From Acidimicrobiaceae bacterium (GTDB lineage Bacteria; Actinomycetota; Acidimicrobiia; Acidimicrobiales; RAAP-2), in the NCBI GenBank assembly GCA_003153575.1, contig PLZW01000001.1:15334-79333 (forward strand): a stretch of 64,000 bases of DNA, given 5' to 3'. Under the pieces are notes generated by a model. That model worked only from the letters and a program-made list of their open reading frames with translations. It searched no databases and was not told the origin of the DNA. Both the position numbers and the translations under genes were made by a program. Of the stretch, positions 53,214 through 61,507 are shown piece after piece; within the stretch, counting starts at the first letter, position 1; every line of letters begins with the position of its first letter.

Positions 53214-53594
53214 CGAGGTGCCGCCCCAGGGGTCGCGGTCGGAGGAGGTGCTACCGAAACGGTACCCCAGGGTGCCCGGGGTGGACGCCGACCCTCGTCC
53301 CTTCCGGCCCAATTCGACGACGCTGGGGCGAAGGTCGGACGGCCCAGGCGAGGCCGGCCAACGGCACGACGTCAAGCGTCCCTTGGCTCCCACCGACGAG
53401 GTGTGACACGGACTGGAACTGTGTCAGGGACCAGTCGACGCGGCCGTCGACCCAGTCGGTCTGGGCCTTGATGAACAACCGCCGAGATGGGCCGACCATG
53501 GCCCGAGGATGAACCCGGTCCCGGGACATGAGCCGGTGGCCTGCCGCCCGCTCGGCCGCCCCTGGGGTGTCCACCGGGCAGGTACTGTGACGGC
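53214..53594. other. 381-bp divergent intergenic region
   Basis: Lies between the membrane-protein gene (minus) and a methyltransferase gene (plus). It holds a perfect palindrome TACCG-aaa-CGGTA (53252-53264), about 40 bp before the minus-strand ATG, and the plus-strand leaderless -10 TACTGT (53583-53588). A 125-codon minus-strand frame (53251-53628) crosses it, but it resembles no family and overlaps the plus-strand gene start, so I do not call it. Confidence 0.4.
53583..53588 (+). promoter_or_regulatory. -10 hexamer of leaderless methyltransferase gene
   Basis: TACTGT ends 6 nt before the GTG at 53595, with no Shine-Dalgarno between. No good -35 is visible. Confidence 0.5.
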
Positions 53595-54884
53595 GTGAAC
53601 GAGTTGCATCGCGGTGCCGGATCGGCACCGGACCTCAGCAGGCCCGGTGCGGGTCACCGCGGTCCGAGGACCTGGTCTCAGGCCCTCGCCTGTCCCCATT
53701 GCCAGGGGCCGCTACGCGAGATCCGCCTGAGCGTGGACCCGTCGGGACGACTCAAGGAAGGTCAACTGACCTGCGACACCTGCAACCGGGTCGTGGCCGT
53801 CGTCTCGCAGTTCAAGTACGACTTCCATGTCGAGGGAATCGACCTGCTCGTGCCGTTGGCCGACGAGCCGCGCACCGTGGAAGCGGTGGCCGAGCGTCGG
53901 ATCCCCGGAGACGCCGACGAGCTCGTCTGCTCCTCGCGCTGGCACGTGAGTCCGCCCCATTTCCGGTGCACCGAAGGGGGTATCGGCGACACCTGCACCT
54001 TCACCGGCGAGTTCACCGACGCGCTGGTGCGGTTGCTCCACCAGCCCCGGGGGGGAATCGTCGACGTCTTCATCGACGACACCCTGACGGCCAGCGTGGA
54101 CCTCTACACACCAGAGGGCAGTTTCGTGGAGCCGGTCGCCGCGGCAACGGACCTCCCCGCCGGGCGGCACACGATCGTCCTGGCGGCGCGGGGTGCCTCC
54201 CACGAGGCGTCGGGTGGTCATGAGGTGATCGTCCAGGAGTTGGTCCTCTACGGACCGCCCCGACTCGAGGGTTTCGACACGCCGGAGCCCCTCAACTTCG
54301 GGAATCCCTACAGTGCATTCATCGAGGGCTATGTCGACAAGGCAGGGCCCGATGACCTCGTGCTGGAGATGGGGGGCGGGGACCGTCGGCGCTGTCTCCC
54401 CAATCATCTCAATTTCGAGTACCTGAAGTTCGAACTCGCCGACGTCTACGGGGACATCCACGCCCTGCCGTTCGAGGACGACGCCTTCGCCGTGGTGCAC
54501 AGTCAGGCGGTCTTCGAGCACCTGGCGAACCCGCAGGCCGCGGCCAAAGAATTGATCCGGGTGACGGAGCCCGGAGGTCTGATCATCACCGAGGTGGCGT
54601 TCCTCCAGCCCCTCCACGCCGTGCCGTTCCACTTCTACAACATGACGTTGTGGGGTGTGCAGGAGCTGTTCACCTCGTGCGAGCTGCTGGCCTCGGACTG
54701 GTTCGGACCACTGTCGGAGACCATCACGTGGTTGCTGACCGTCGCCAATCTCAATGACCGGGTCCCCGCGGAACAGCTCGAACGGGTGAAAGCCGATTTC
54801 CGTTCCTTCGACGAGCTGATGTCCCACGACGATCTGAAAGCCGTGGCCTCGGGCGTGCACATCGCCGTCCGCAAGCCGGCCTGA
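53595..54884 (+). CDS. zinc-ribbon / beta-sandwich / SAM-methyltransferase protein
   Basis: A 429-residue, three-part protein. Residues about 35-75 form a zinc ribbon with two Cys pairs (ACPHCQGPLREIRLS, then TCDTCNRVVAVVS). The middle (about 110-225) is a beta-sandwich resembling a carbohydrate-binding module (FRCTEGGIGDTCTFTGEFTD, IVDVFIDDTLTASVDLYTPE). The C-terminus (about 240-429) is a class I methyltransferase: LVLEMGGGDRRRCLPNHLNF, IHALPFEDDAFAVVHSQAVF, EHLANPQAAAKELIRVTEPG and AFLQPLHAVPFHFYNMT. Trm112-like zinc ribbons fused to methyltransferases are common in glycan clusters. The target is probably a sugar of the surface polymer, but this is not shown. Confidence 0.78.
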   Translation: MNELHRGAGSAPDLSRPGAGHRGPRTWSQALACPHCQGPLREIRLSVDPSGRLKEGQLTCDTCNRVVAVVSQFKYDFHVEGIDLLVPLADEPRTVEAVAERRIPGDADELVCSSRWHVSPPHFRCTEGGIGDTCTFTGEFTDALVRLLHQPRGGIVDVFIDDTLTASVDLYTPEGSFVEPVAAATDLPAGRHTIVLAARGASHEASGGHEVIVQELVLYGPPRLEGFDTPEPLNFGNPYSAFIEGYVDKAGPDDLVLEMGGGDRRRCLPNHLNFEYLKFELADVYGDIHALPFEDDAFAVVHSQAVFEHLANPQAAAKELIRVTEPGGLIITEVAFLQPLHAVPFHFYNMTLWGVQELFTSCELLASDWFGPLSETITWLLTVANLNDRVPAEQLERVKADFRSFDELMSHDDLKAVASGVHIAVRKPA

Positions 54885-54928
54885 TCCGACCTTAGCAACC
54901 CGACCGGAGGCTGGCGTTCCTCCGACCG

Positions 54929-57178
54929 TCAGGTCGGCACCCGGACCGTGAGGAGCGTCCGGTAGAAGGTCACGACACCGTCCACCATGGCACCGACGGA
55001 GTAGCTCTCCTCGTATCGCTTCCGGCCGGCGGTGCCGAATTCGGTCCGCAATTCGGGTGACAGGGCGAGTCGGTGGAGCGCATCGGTGAGGGCGTCGACG
55101 TCGTCGGGCGGCACCCGGTACCCGGTGGTCCCGTCCTCCACGATGTCGCGCATCCCACCCACATCGGTGCAGACCACCGGCTTGGCGAACATCATCGCCT
55201 CCAGGAGCATGAGGCCGAACGACTCGAACCGCGACGGTGCCACGAACACGTCGGTTGCCGCGTACTGCGCCCTGAGCTCGTCGTCGTCGACCCGACCGAG
55301 GAAGCGGACCCTGTCGGCGAGGTCCGGGTGGTCGCGCTCGAAGACCTGCCGGTAGGTCAGCCCGTCGGTACCCGGTCCTGGGAGCGAGTCGTCGCCCACC
55401 ACCGTCAGGACGACGTCGTCCCCCGATGCCACCAGTTGGACCACGGCGGCCAGCAGCGTGTCGATGCCCTTGCGGCCTTCGAGGCGTCCGACGAACAGAA
55501 GGCGCACGCTCTGGTCAAGCGACCCGTTCATCGCGGCGCCGTCGTCGGTGCCGCCGTCTCTTCCGGGGCCGACAACGGTCAGGTCCGGGAGGCCGTGGGG
55601 AACCAGGCCGACCCGGGATCGGTCGAACTCCACGCCGTAGCCGGATTCGATCTCGTCCACGATCGCCGGGCCGCAGGCCAGGAATCCGGCTGCCTCCTGG
55701 TAAGTGAACCGCTCGACGTCGATGAGGGCCGGAAGGAGCGGGTCGCCATCGGCGACGAGGCGCTCCATCGTCGGATCGGACCCGACCACGGTCCGCAGCG
55801 GCGTGTACAGGCCGACAACGACGGGGTAGCGACCGTCGACGATGGCGGCGATCCCCTCGGAGTCCCAGTTCGGTGCCTGGATCACGTCGACTGGGCGGAT
55901 CTCCGCCATTCGGTCGATCTCGGCCAGCATCGAAGCGGAGCGGTCCCAGATGTGCTGGGGAACCTCGCTCCCCGGGGGCCGCGGGTGTCCCGCTGCGGGT
56001 ACCCGGTGCACCCAGACGCCGTTCTCGAGATCCACACGGGGGTACTCGGCACCTTCGGTGAGGACCCGCACCACGTGGCCCTCCTCGGCCAATCCCTCGG
56101 CCAGCGCGTGGATGACCCGCGCGATGCCGTTGACTGGGGCCGGCGGGTACTCCTGGGTGAGCAGGCAGATGTGCAGCTTCCCGCCTTCGGGCTGCTTGGT
56201 CGCAAACGGCAGGAACGGCTCGTCGTTGTCGAACCAGGCCGGCGGGCGCTCCTTCGTACCGCAATGCCCGAGGTAGCCGAGTGACAGGTTCGACGCGGCG
56301 GCGACATCGTCCTCGAACTTGGTCAGGACGGCGGGCTCGTGCACCCCGGCCTCCGAATTGAGTACGACGTTGGCACGGATCTCCTCGACGAAGTGGGCCT
56401 CTTGGATACACAGCTCAGCGAAGGACGACGAAGGCAGACCGTGCTTCATGCCGAAGTAGAAGCGGCTCTTCATGACCTGGTACCAGTCACGGATCACGTC
56501 CCGCCGGTCCCGGATGTCGCTCGGGAGGAACTTGTGGAAGACGAATCCGGTGTCGAGTGCGGCGATCACCCACCCGGCATCGGTGATCCGGCAGCACACA
56601 TCGGTCTCGTCGAGGTAGTACTCGAACTCCTCGTCGAATCCCCCGAGCTCGACGAGGAGTTTGCGGCGGAACGAGCTGTTGGTCCCGATGGTGTAGATGA
56701 ACTCCTTGCTGTGGGGGAACGAGAGCAACTGGGTGGGATTGGTGCACGGTTGCATGTCGGTCCAGAAGTTGCCGAACCGGTCGGCCCGTGAGTGCCAGGC
56801 CTGATACCAGAATCCTGTGTGTCCGAAGGTCGGCCCCCCTGCGGCTCCCACCTCTCCCCATGCGAAGGCCTCCACGAGCGCGTCGAGCCAACCCGGGTCG
56901 GGGTAGGCATCGTCGTCGATGAAGGCGACGATGTCTCCCGACGCCCTTCTGATGCCGATGTTCCGGGACTCGGAGAGATTCCGGTTGGCGCACGAGTCGA
57001 TCTTCATCCGCCCGGCGTACCCGGCGAGTAGCGCTTCGGTCCCGTCGGTCGACGGTCCATTGACCACGACCACTTCGACGTGCGGGTAGTCGAGCTGCTC
57101 GAGTGCCCCGAGCGTCACTGCCAGGCTCTCTGCGCGGTTGTAGGTGTTGATGACGACCGAGACGGTGAGGTCGGTCAT
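54929..57178 (-). CDS. two-domain glycosyltransferase: GT2 fused to GT4
   Basis: A 749-residue fusion. Residues 1-300 are a GT-A GT2 enzyme: VSVVINTYNRAESLAVTLGA, VVVVNGPSTDGT, FIDDDAYPDPGWLDALVEAF (DDD metal motif), GTNSSFRRKLLVELGGFDEE and YLDETDVCCRITDAGW (ED-type base region). Residues about 335-749 are a GT-B GT4 enzyme: HICLLTQEYPPAPVNGIARV, then LLFVGRLEGRKGIDTLLAAV, VAPSRFESFGLMLLEAMMFA (EX7E-type) and KPVVCTDVGGMRDIVEDG. The ATG overlaps the upstream GT4 stop (ATGA). Two transferases in one chain suggest two consecutive sugar additions during cytoplasmic assembly of a surface glycan. Confidence 0.9.
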   Translation of the reverse strand: MTDLTVSVVINTYNRAESLAVTLGALEQLDYPHVEVVVVNGPSTDGTEALLAGYAGRMKIDSCANRNLSESRNIGIRRASGDIVAFIDDDAYPDPGWLDALVEAFAWGEVGAAGGPTFGHTGFWYQAWHSRADRFGNFWTDMQPCTNPTQLLSFPHSKEFIYTIGTNSSFRRKLLVELGGFDEEFEYYLDETDVCCRITDAGWVIAALDTGFVFHKFLPSDIRDRRDVIRDWYQVMKSRFYFGMKHGLPSSSFAELCIQEAHFVEEIRANVVLNSEAGVHEPAVLTKFEDDVAAASNLSLGYLGHCGTKERPPAWFDNDEPFLPFATKQPEGGKLHICLLTQEYPPAPVNGIARVIHALAEGLAEEGHVVRVLTEGAEYPRVDLENGVWVHRVPAAGHPRPPGSEVPQHIWDRSASMLAEIDRMAEIRPVDVIQAPNWDSEGIAAIVDGRYPVVVGLYTPLRTVVGSDPTMERLVADGDPLLPALIDVERFTYQEAAGFLACGPAIVDEIESGYGVEFDRSRVGLVPHGLPDLTVVGPGRDGGTDDGAAMNGSLDQSVRLLFVGRLEGRKGIDTLLAAVVQLVASGDDVVLTVVGDDSLPGPGTDGLTYRQVFERDHPDLADRVRFLGRVDDDELRAQYAATDVFVAPSRFESFGLMLLEAMMFAKPVVCTDVGGMRDIVEDGTTGYRVPPDDVDALTDALHRLALSPELRTEFGTAGRKRYEESYSVGAMVDGVVTFYRTLLTVRVPT

Positions 57179-58542
57179 CGCGAGGGCACGGAGATGACGC
57201 TCCGGTCGGGGGTGTCGTCCTCTGTACGGCTTGACGGCGTTCTTGCCCTCCGTTCGGCGTCAACGAGCCACGATGGTGCGCCCGGCGTCGTGCCCCGATC
57301 CAGGACGACCGCGAGTAGATGGAGGAAGCCGGCCTCGTACTGTTCGGCGCCGTACTCCTCAAGATGCCGGAGGACCCGCACGTGCCACTCGGCGAGGCCG
57401 AATGCGCCCGCCGTGGTCGTGAGCACGGGCTCGCGCAGATCCCGCTCGGCTGAGGTGATCTCGTTCGTGTACCCGGCGATGGCCAAGGCGAGCGCATCGG
57501 TGTCCCCGCAGGGGAACTGCGTGCCGAGGCCCCCCATGACGAAGGGGATGTTGCCGGCGTCCGATCCGATGACGTAGCAGCCTGACGTCATCGCCTCGAT
57601 CACCGGGACGCAGAAGCCCTCGTGGTGGGACGGCATCACGAGGACGTCAGACGCGGCGTACAGCGCGGCGATCTCGGCGTCGGAGGCGTCGACATGCATG
57701 GTCACGAGCCCGTCTTCCCGGTGGGCGGCGCAAGCCTCTTCGATGGCGGCGAGCACCGCCGTGTCCGGGAACCGGACGCTCCCGGCCATGGTGAGCGTGA
57801 CATCCGTGGTCCCGTCGGCCCACAGCGCCTCCACGGCGTCGAGGAGGTCGAGCACACCCTTGGCCCGGACGAAGCGGCCGATGTAGAGCAACCGCACCGG
57901 ATCCCCCGGACGGCGGCTCACATGGGTGGACGACCCGACGGGGGTGGCCGTGGCCGCGGGGAGGTGGAGGGCCGACACGCTGTCGGCCGCAAATCCCATC
58001 GCCAGGAGCTCGTCGCGGGTGAACTCGCCGTCGGTGGCAACGTAGGTGGCCCGCGTGAGGTTGTGCCGCTCGTGCCTTGACTTTGCGCACGCCAGGCGGA
58101 CCTCCGGCTCGTTGATCAGCTCGACGGGCGTCGTGTTGTGGTCGATCACCAGGGACGGTCGGTCGATCAGGAACAGCGCATTCAGCAGTTCGAACCACAT
58201 TCCATATTCGAAGACATGGACGTCGGCGGCGGCAAACTCGGGGCTCCGCATCAGATCGGACAGGCCACTGACCAGCCGGATGTCGGGGTCGACGTAGTCG
58301 GTCGCGTGGGTGAAGCCGATGACCTCCACCGGGAACCCTGCGTCGCGCAACCTTGTCAGGATCCGGAGCTTGTGCAGGAAGCTCGTGGACACGGCGTCGT
58401 GCCCGAAGACGACGCCGCTGTACAGCGCCACGCGTAGGTCATCCGGGCCCGGGTGATCGTGACGGTTTCCGGACGGCATGGGCACGTCGCTCAATCCGGG
58501 GAATGGAGCCGACGTGTCGCTTCGATCTCCATCTCGAAGCAC
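57175..58542 (-). CDS. GT4-family glycosyltransferase
   Basis: A 455-residue GT-B enzyme. The N-terminal Rossmann domain starts around residue 36 (DLRVALYSGVVFGHDAVSTS). The donor domain shows RLLYIGRFVRAKGVLDLLDA (K in the phosphate-binding strand), VTLTMAGSVRFPD, ASDVLVMPSHHEGFCVPVIE (E-X7-E motif) and AMTSGCYVIGSDAGNIPFVM. The C-terminal 60 residues are Arg/Ser-rich. The first 35 residues may be over-called: in-frame methionine at residue 22 (MPSGNRHDH) is an alternative start. It is coupled by ATGA to the GT2-GT4 fusion and follows the methyltransferase gene, overlapping it slightly, so the three form one operon. Confidence 0.88.
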   Translation of the reverse strand: MLRDGDRSDTSAPFPGLSDVPMPSGNRHDHPGPDDLRVALYSGVVFGHDAVSTSFLHKLRILTRLRDAGFPVEVIGFTHATDYVDPDIRLVSGLSDLMRSPEFAAADVHVFEYGMWFELLNALFLIDRPSLVIDHNTTPVELINEPEVRLACAKSRHERHNLTRATYVATDGEFTRDELLAMGFAADSVSALHLPAATATPVGSSTHVSRRPGDPVRLLYIGRFVRAKGVLDLLDAVEALWADGTTDVTLTMAGSVRFPDTAVLAAIEEACAAHREDGLVTMHVDASDAEIAALYAASDVLVMPSHHEGFCVPVIEAMTSGCYVIGSDAGNIPFVMGGLGTQFPCGDTDALALAIAGYTNEITSAERDLREPVLTTTAGAFGLAEWHVRVLRHLEEYGAEQYEAGFLHLLAVVLDRGTTPGAPSWLVDAERRARTPSSRTEDDTPDRSVISVPSR

Positions 58543-59450
58543 GCGCCGTTCCGACGCCCCGCCTCGCGGATGACGACCTCCGAGAGCCCAGCGCCCTCGA
58601 GGAGCTCCGTCAGCGACTCCTGGGTGTACCCGGCGAAGTGGAAGTCACCCTCGTACTCCTGGTCGCCGTAGATCACCCGGAGGAAGTCACCCATGGGCAT
58701 GGTGCCGGCCGCCGTCTCGTTGACCATGGTCGTGACATCGGGTACGACGGCGACGAAGGTGCCCCCGTCGCGCAACAGCGAGACCCAGGTGGGGAGGATC
58801 TTGCGGCGCAACTCCTCCACCGGGAAGTGCTCGAGCACGTGGGCCGAGTAGATCTCGTCGAGCTCCTCGGGCTCGAACGGCAGTCCCCGCACGTCGGCGA
58901 CGATGTCGATACCCGGCAGCTCCCGGGTGTCGACATTCAGGTAGTCCTCCTTGGCGACGTGTCCGGCACCGACATTCAGTCGGATCCGGTCGCCCATGGC
59001 ATCGAGTTTGGCCTGATTGACCACGCTGGGCTCCACGGATTCGGCCGCAGGTCGGGTCTCCCGCTCGTAGCGCTGTTCGAACATCATCTCCCGGCGGATG
59101 AACTCCAACCGCGCGGTCAGGTCGCTGTCCATCCGGCCGGTTGCCTCCTGGATCCGGTCGATCCGCTCGGTCAGGGCGGCCATCCGGCGCTCGTGCTCGC
59201 GTCCGGTGGCGTTCTGTGACGCGATGGTGTTGATGACGGTCGGGAGGTACCGGCTGAACGCCTCGATGTCGGTGCGGAGCGCCAGCAGCTCTGCCTCCGC
59301 CGTGTCCAGGCGGACGTCGGTCGCACCCTGTCGCGCCTCGATGCCGGCGGACAGGGGAACGACCCGGGCCTCGATCGCATTGTCGGTCCTGGCGTAGAAG
59401 CGGCCCATCAGGGGCCGCGCCATCTTCTTGACACTGCTCTTGATAGACAA
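58491..59450 (-). CDS. SAM-dependent methyltransferase with N-terminal coiled coil
   Basis: A 319-residue protein. The N-terminus (IKSSVKKMARPLMGRFYART, DNAIEARVVPLS) resembles that of the methyltransferase at 48590. A coiled-coil segment follows (about 45-130: TAEAELLALRTDIEAFSRYL, RRMAALTERIDRIQEATGRM). The class I methyltransferase domain (about 155-319) has DRIRLNVGAGHVAKEDYLNV, GIDIVADVRGLPFEPEELDE, IYSAHVLEHFPVEELRRKIL and WVSLLRDGGTFVAVVPDVTT. I place the start at TTG 59450 because the shared N-terminal helix lies before the first good ATG (59423). The longer frame to 59654 has no support. Coiled coil plus methyltransferase is typical of chain-length or capping enzymes of O-antigen-like glycans (WbdD-like logic), which is inference. 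Confidence 0.78.
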   Translation of the reverse strand: MSIKSSVKKMARPLMGRFYARTDNAIEARVVPLSAGIEARQGATDVRLDTAEAELLALRTDIEAFSRYLPTVINTIASQNATGREHERRMAALTERIDRIQEATGRMDSDLTARLEFIRREMMFEQRYERETRPAAESVEPSVVNQAKLDAMGDRIRLNVGAGHVAKEDYLNVDTRELPGIDIVADVRGLPFEPEELDEIYSAHVLEHFPVEELRRKILPTWVSLLRDGGTFVAVVPDVTTMVNETAAGTMPMGDFLRVIYGDQEYEGDFHFAGYTQESLTELLEGAGLSEVVIREAGRRNGACFEMEIEATRRLHSPD

Positions 59451-59660
59451 CTCCAGGCTTTCTGTCGAGCTCGGAACAAGATGACAATCACGCCGTGGGC
59501 GCACGTGATCTGCAGCTTTCGCTGGCAGAATGATAGCCGACCGCGCCTCCGCCCCGACCCACACGGCCGGCCGCGGATCGCCTGCCCGGAGCCCTGGCCG
59601 GCAATGCCGTCGCCACAATTGAATCTCGCCAGGATTCGCCTGGTGACCTACCATGCATCG
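59451..59660. other. divergent promoter region of the methyltransferase and GNAT genes
   Basis: Together with the small frame at 59661-59780 this fills a 326-bp gap. The minus strand has TATCAT (59530-59535), a possible -10 giving the methyltransferase a leader of about 70 nt. The plus strand has TACCAT (59649-59654), ending 6 nt before a GTG at 59661. The stretch between is AT-richer than its surroundings and shows no gene. Confidence 0.4.
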
Positions 59661-59780
59661 GTGCGAGTTCGCGTCGGCAGTCGGGTGGGAGCGAGGGCTG
59701 ATCAGCTGGCCCCGGCGTGCTGTGGCGCTGCTGGGCAGGGTCCCCGGGGGTCGGGCCGTCGTCCGGTGGCCCTCGGGTGA
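59661..59780 (+). CDS. possible leaderless 39-codon leader peptide coupled to GNAT
   Basis: A GTG-initiated frame begins 6 nt after the -10 TACCAT. It encodes a basic 39-residue peptide (VRVRVGSRVGARADQLAPAC and onward) and its TGA overlaps the GTG of the GNAT gene as GTGA. The peptide resembles nothing known to me. Translation would carry ribosomes to the GNAT start. Evidence is positional only. Confidence 0.35.
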   Translation: MRVRVGSRVGARADQLAPACCGAAGQGPRGSGRRPVALG

Positions 59781-60400
59781 GCCTGCGCCACCAACCGGCT
59801 GTCCGGTCCCTCGAACTGACGGGCCGACGGGTTCGTCTGGCCACGCTGGTCGAGGCCGACTATCCGGCCTGGCTGGAGGTCCGCAACCGTTGCCGTGACT
59901 GGCTGGTGCCCTGGGAGCCCCGATCGAAGGGGGCGCCGCTGCCGGCGGAGGATCACGCCAGTTTCACCGCCCGCTGTGCCATGCGCGAGCGTGAGCGTCA
60001 GCTGGGTTCGGGATTCGGTTTCGGCATTTTCCTCGAGGGTCGGTTCGTGGGCGAGGTCACGCTGTCCTCCATCCTGCGGGGCCCGTTCCAGAACGGTTCG
60101 ATCGGCTATTGGATCGACAAGGACGTGGCCGGCGAAGGGTTGACCCCCGAGGCGGTCGTGGTGGTCCTCCAGTTCGCCTTCCAGACGCTCCGGCTCCATC
60201 GCGTCGAAGTGGCCATCATTCCCCGCAACACAGCCAGTCACCGGGTTGTCGAGAAGATCGGACTCCGTAACGAGGGCGTGGCGCTCGGATTCCTCGAGAT
60301 CAACGGCGAGTGGGAGGACCACGTCCGGTATGCCATGACCTCCGAGGAATGGGCGGTGCGTGCCCACGAACTCCGCACCCTCTGGCTCGATCCCAGCTGA
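59777..60400 (+). CDS. RimJ/RimL-type GNAT N-acetyltransferase
   Basis: A 208-residue acetyl-CoA-dependent acetyltransferase. Visible: LTGRRVRLATLVEADYPAWL, NRCRDWLVPWEPRS, FGFGIFLEGRFVGEVTLSSI, the acetyl-CoA loop region GYWIDKDVAGEGLTPEAVVV, LHRVEVAIIPRNTASHRVVE and KIGLRNEGVALGFLEINGEW. The YWI-D/GxG-T-A pattern and the RNTASHRVVEKIG block are typical of RimJ-like enzymes that acetylate protein N-termini or small amines. The GTG at 59777 overlaps a short upstream frame as GTGA. The further in-frame GTG at 59717 is possible but leads through low-complexity sequence. In this neighbourhood the target could be an amino sugar. Confidence 0.85.
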   Translation: MSLRHQPAVRSLELTGRRVRLATLVEADYPAWLEVRNRCRDWLVPWEPRSKGAPLPAEDHASFTARCAMRERERQLGSGFGFGIFLEGRFVGEVTLSSILRGPFQNGSIGYWIDKDVAGEGLTPEAVVVVLQFAFQTLRLHRVEVAIIPRNTASHRVVEKIGLRNEGVALGFLEINGEWEDHVRYAMTSEEWAVRAHELRTLWLDPS

Positions 60401-60454
60401 CCGGCTGCGGGGGAGTCGGATTCCGGCCAGGTCCGACGACCGATCTCAGTGGCG

Positions 60455-61504
60455 TCAGGTGTCGATACCGCGGACCACGGCGGGGGAATGGCGGAAGAAC
60501 TGTTCGACGTCCTGCTCATAGCGGTACTCCGGGGTGTTCGAGCCACCGGTGGCCCGACGCAAATTGTTCGCCCGGGCGAAACTGAGCACCGCTCCGGCAC
60601 TGGAGTAGCGGTAGTCGAATCCCGCACTCCGTAGTTTCGAGGTGTCGACCCCTCGGCCGTAGCGGACCAGGCCCTCCATCTCCGGGGGGAAGCGGATGGT
60701 TCCGAGCCGCTGGAGCGGGGCCGCGAACACACCGGGACGGATGGGCGGCAGAGGCAGGAGATGGGCCCCGGCCAACGATGCGACCTCGCTCCACGGGAGC
60801 TTGCCTTCGCCCGCCACGTTGAACACACCGGGCACGCGGTTGGCGGTGACGAACTCGAGGGCACGGACGACGTCGTCCTCCTCCACGAACTGCACCAGCG
60901 GGTCGAACCCGGCGATGCAGGGCAGGACCCGCCTGCGGAGGTTGTAGCTGATGGGGGTGATGATGTCGGTGCCGAGCACGTTGGCGAAGCGCAGGACGGT
61001 GACCGCCAGATGGGGGTTGTCCTCGGCGAAGTCCCGCACCAGCGACTCCACCTCGAGGAGCGACCGCTCCAGCCGGGTGCGCACCGGTGCCGTCCGGCTG
61101 TCCTCCTCGCGGAACCAGGTCGGGTCCTGTTCGGCCGCTCCGTAGACATGGGTGGAGGACTTGACGATCACCTTGTGCACGGACGACCCGCTGGCCCCGG
61201 CCGCGGCCAGCAGGTTCAGCGTCCCGATGACGTTGATCTCGTGGAGCACCCGGCTGGGAACGGCCGACGAGTTGGTCTCCAAGAAGGTGTGGACGATGGT
61301 GTCCACCTGTGTTGCCCGGACGATCCGGCTGAGGATCGAGTACTTCTGGTCGGAGCGGACGAACTCGGTCCGCTCGAGGGGAACCTTCGGCTCCTTGGTG
61401 CCGAGGCCCAGGATCATCTCGACGTCGGGCTTGGCCTCCAGGGCCTGGGCCATCCGACCTCCCCAGAAGGTGTCCAGCCCGGTGATCAGAACGCGTCTGC
61501 CCAC
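60455..61504 (-). CDS. NAD(P)-dependent epimerase/dehydratase-like SDR protein, active-site motif altered
   Basis: A 349-residue extended-SDR-fold protein. The Rossmann N-terminus is VLITGLDTFWGGRMAQALEA, with TGLDTFWGG in place of the usual TGxxGxxG. HEINVIGTLNLLAAA and VIVKSSTHVYGAAEQDPTWF follow. The catalytic YxxxK is not present: the corresponding helix reads TRLERSLLEVESLVRDFAED. It may therefore bind a nucleotide or sugar without classical epimerase chemistry. The GTG at 61504 is 3 bp after the acyltransferase stop, so the two form an operon. Mycobacterium has a similar pair (Rv0501, annotated GalE2, next to the Rv0502 acyltransferase), from memory. Confidence 0.82.
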   Translation of the reverse strand: MGRRVLITGLDTFWGGRMAQALEAKPDVEMILGLGTKEPKVPLERTEFVRSDQKYSILSRIVRATQVDTIVHTFLETNSSAVPSRVLHEINVIGTLNLLAAAGASGSSVHKVIVKSSTHVYGAAEQDPTWFREEDSRTAPVRTRLERSLLEVESLVRDFAEDNPHLAVTVLRFANVLGTDIITPISYNLRRRVLPCIAGFDPLVQFVEEDDVVRALEFVTANRVPGVFNVAGEGKLPWSEVASLAGAHLLPLPPIRPGVFAAPLQRLGTIRFPPEMEGLVRYGRGVDTSKLRSAGFDYRYSSAGAVLSFARANNLRRATGGSNTPEYRYEQDVEQFFRHSPAVVRGIDT

Positions 61505-61507
61505 GGC

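Noticed and set aside
53251-53628. A 125-codon minus-strand frame in the 381-bp divergent gap
   Set aside because: No recognisable family, Arg/Pro-rich, and it overlaps the supported start of the 53595 gene and its -10.
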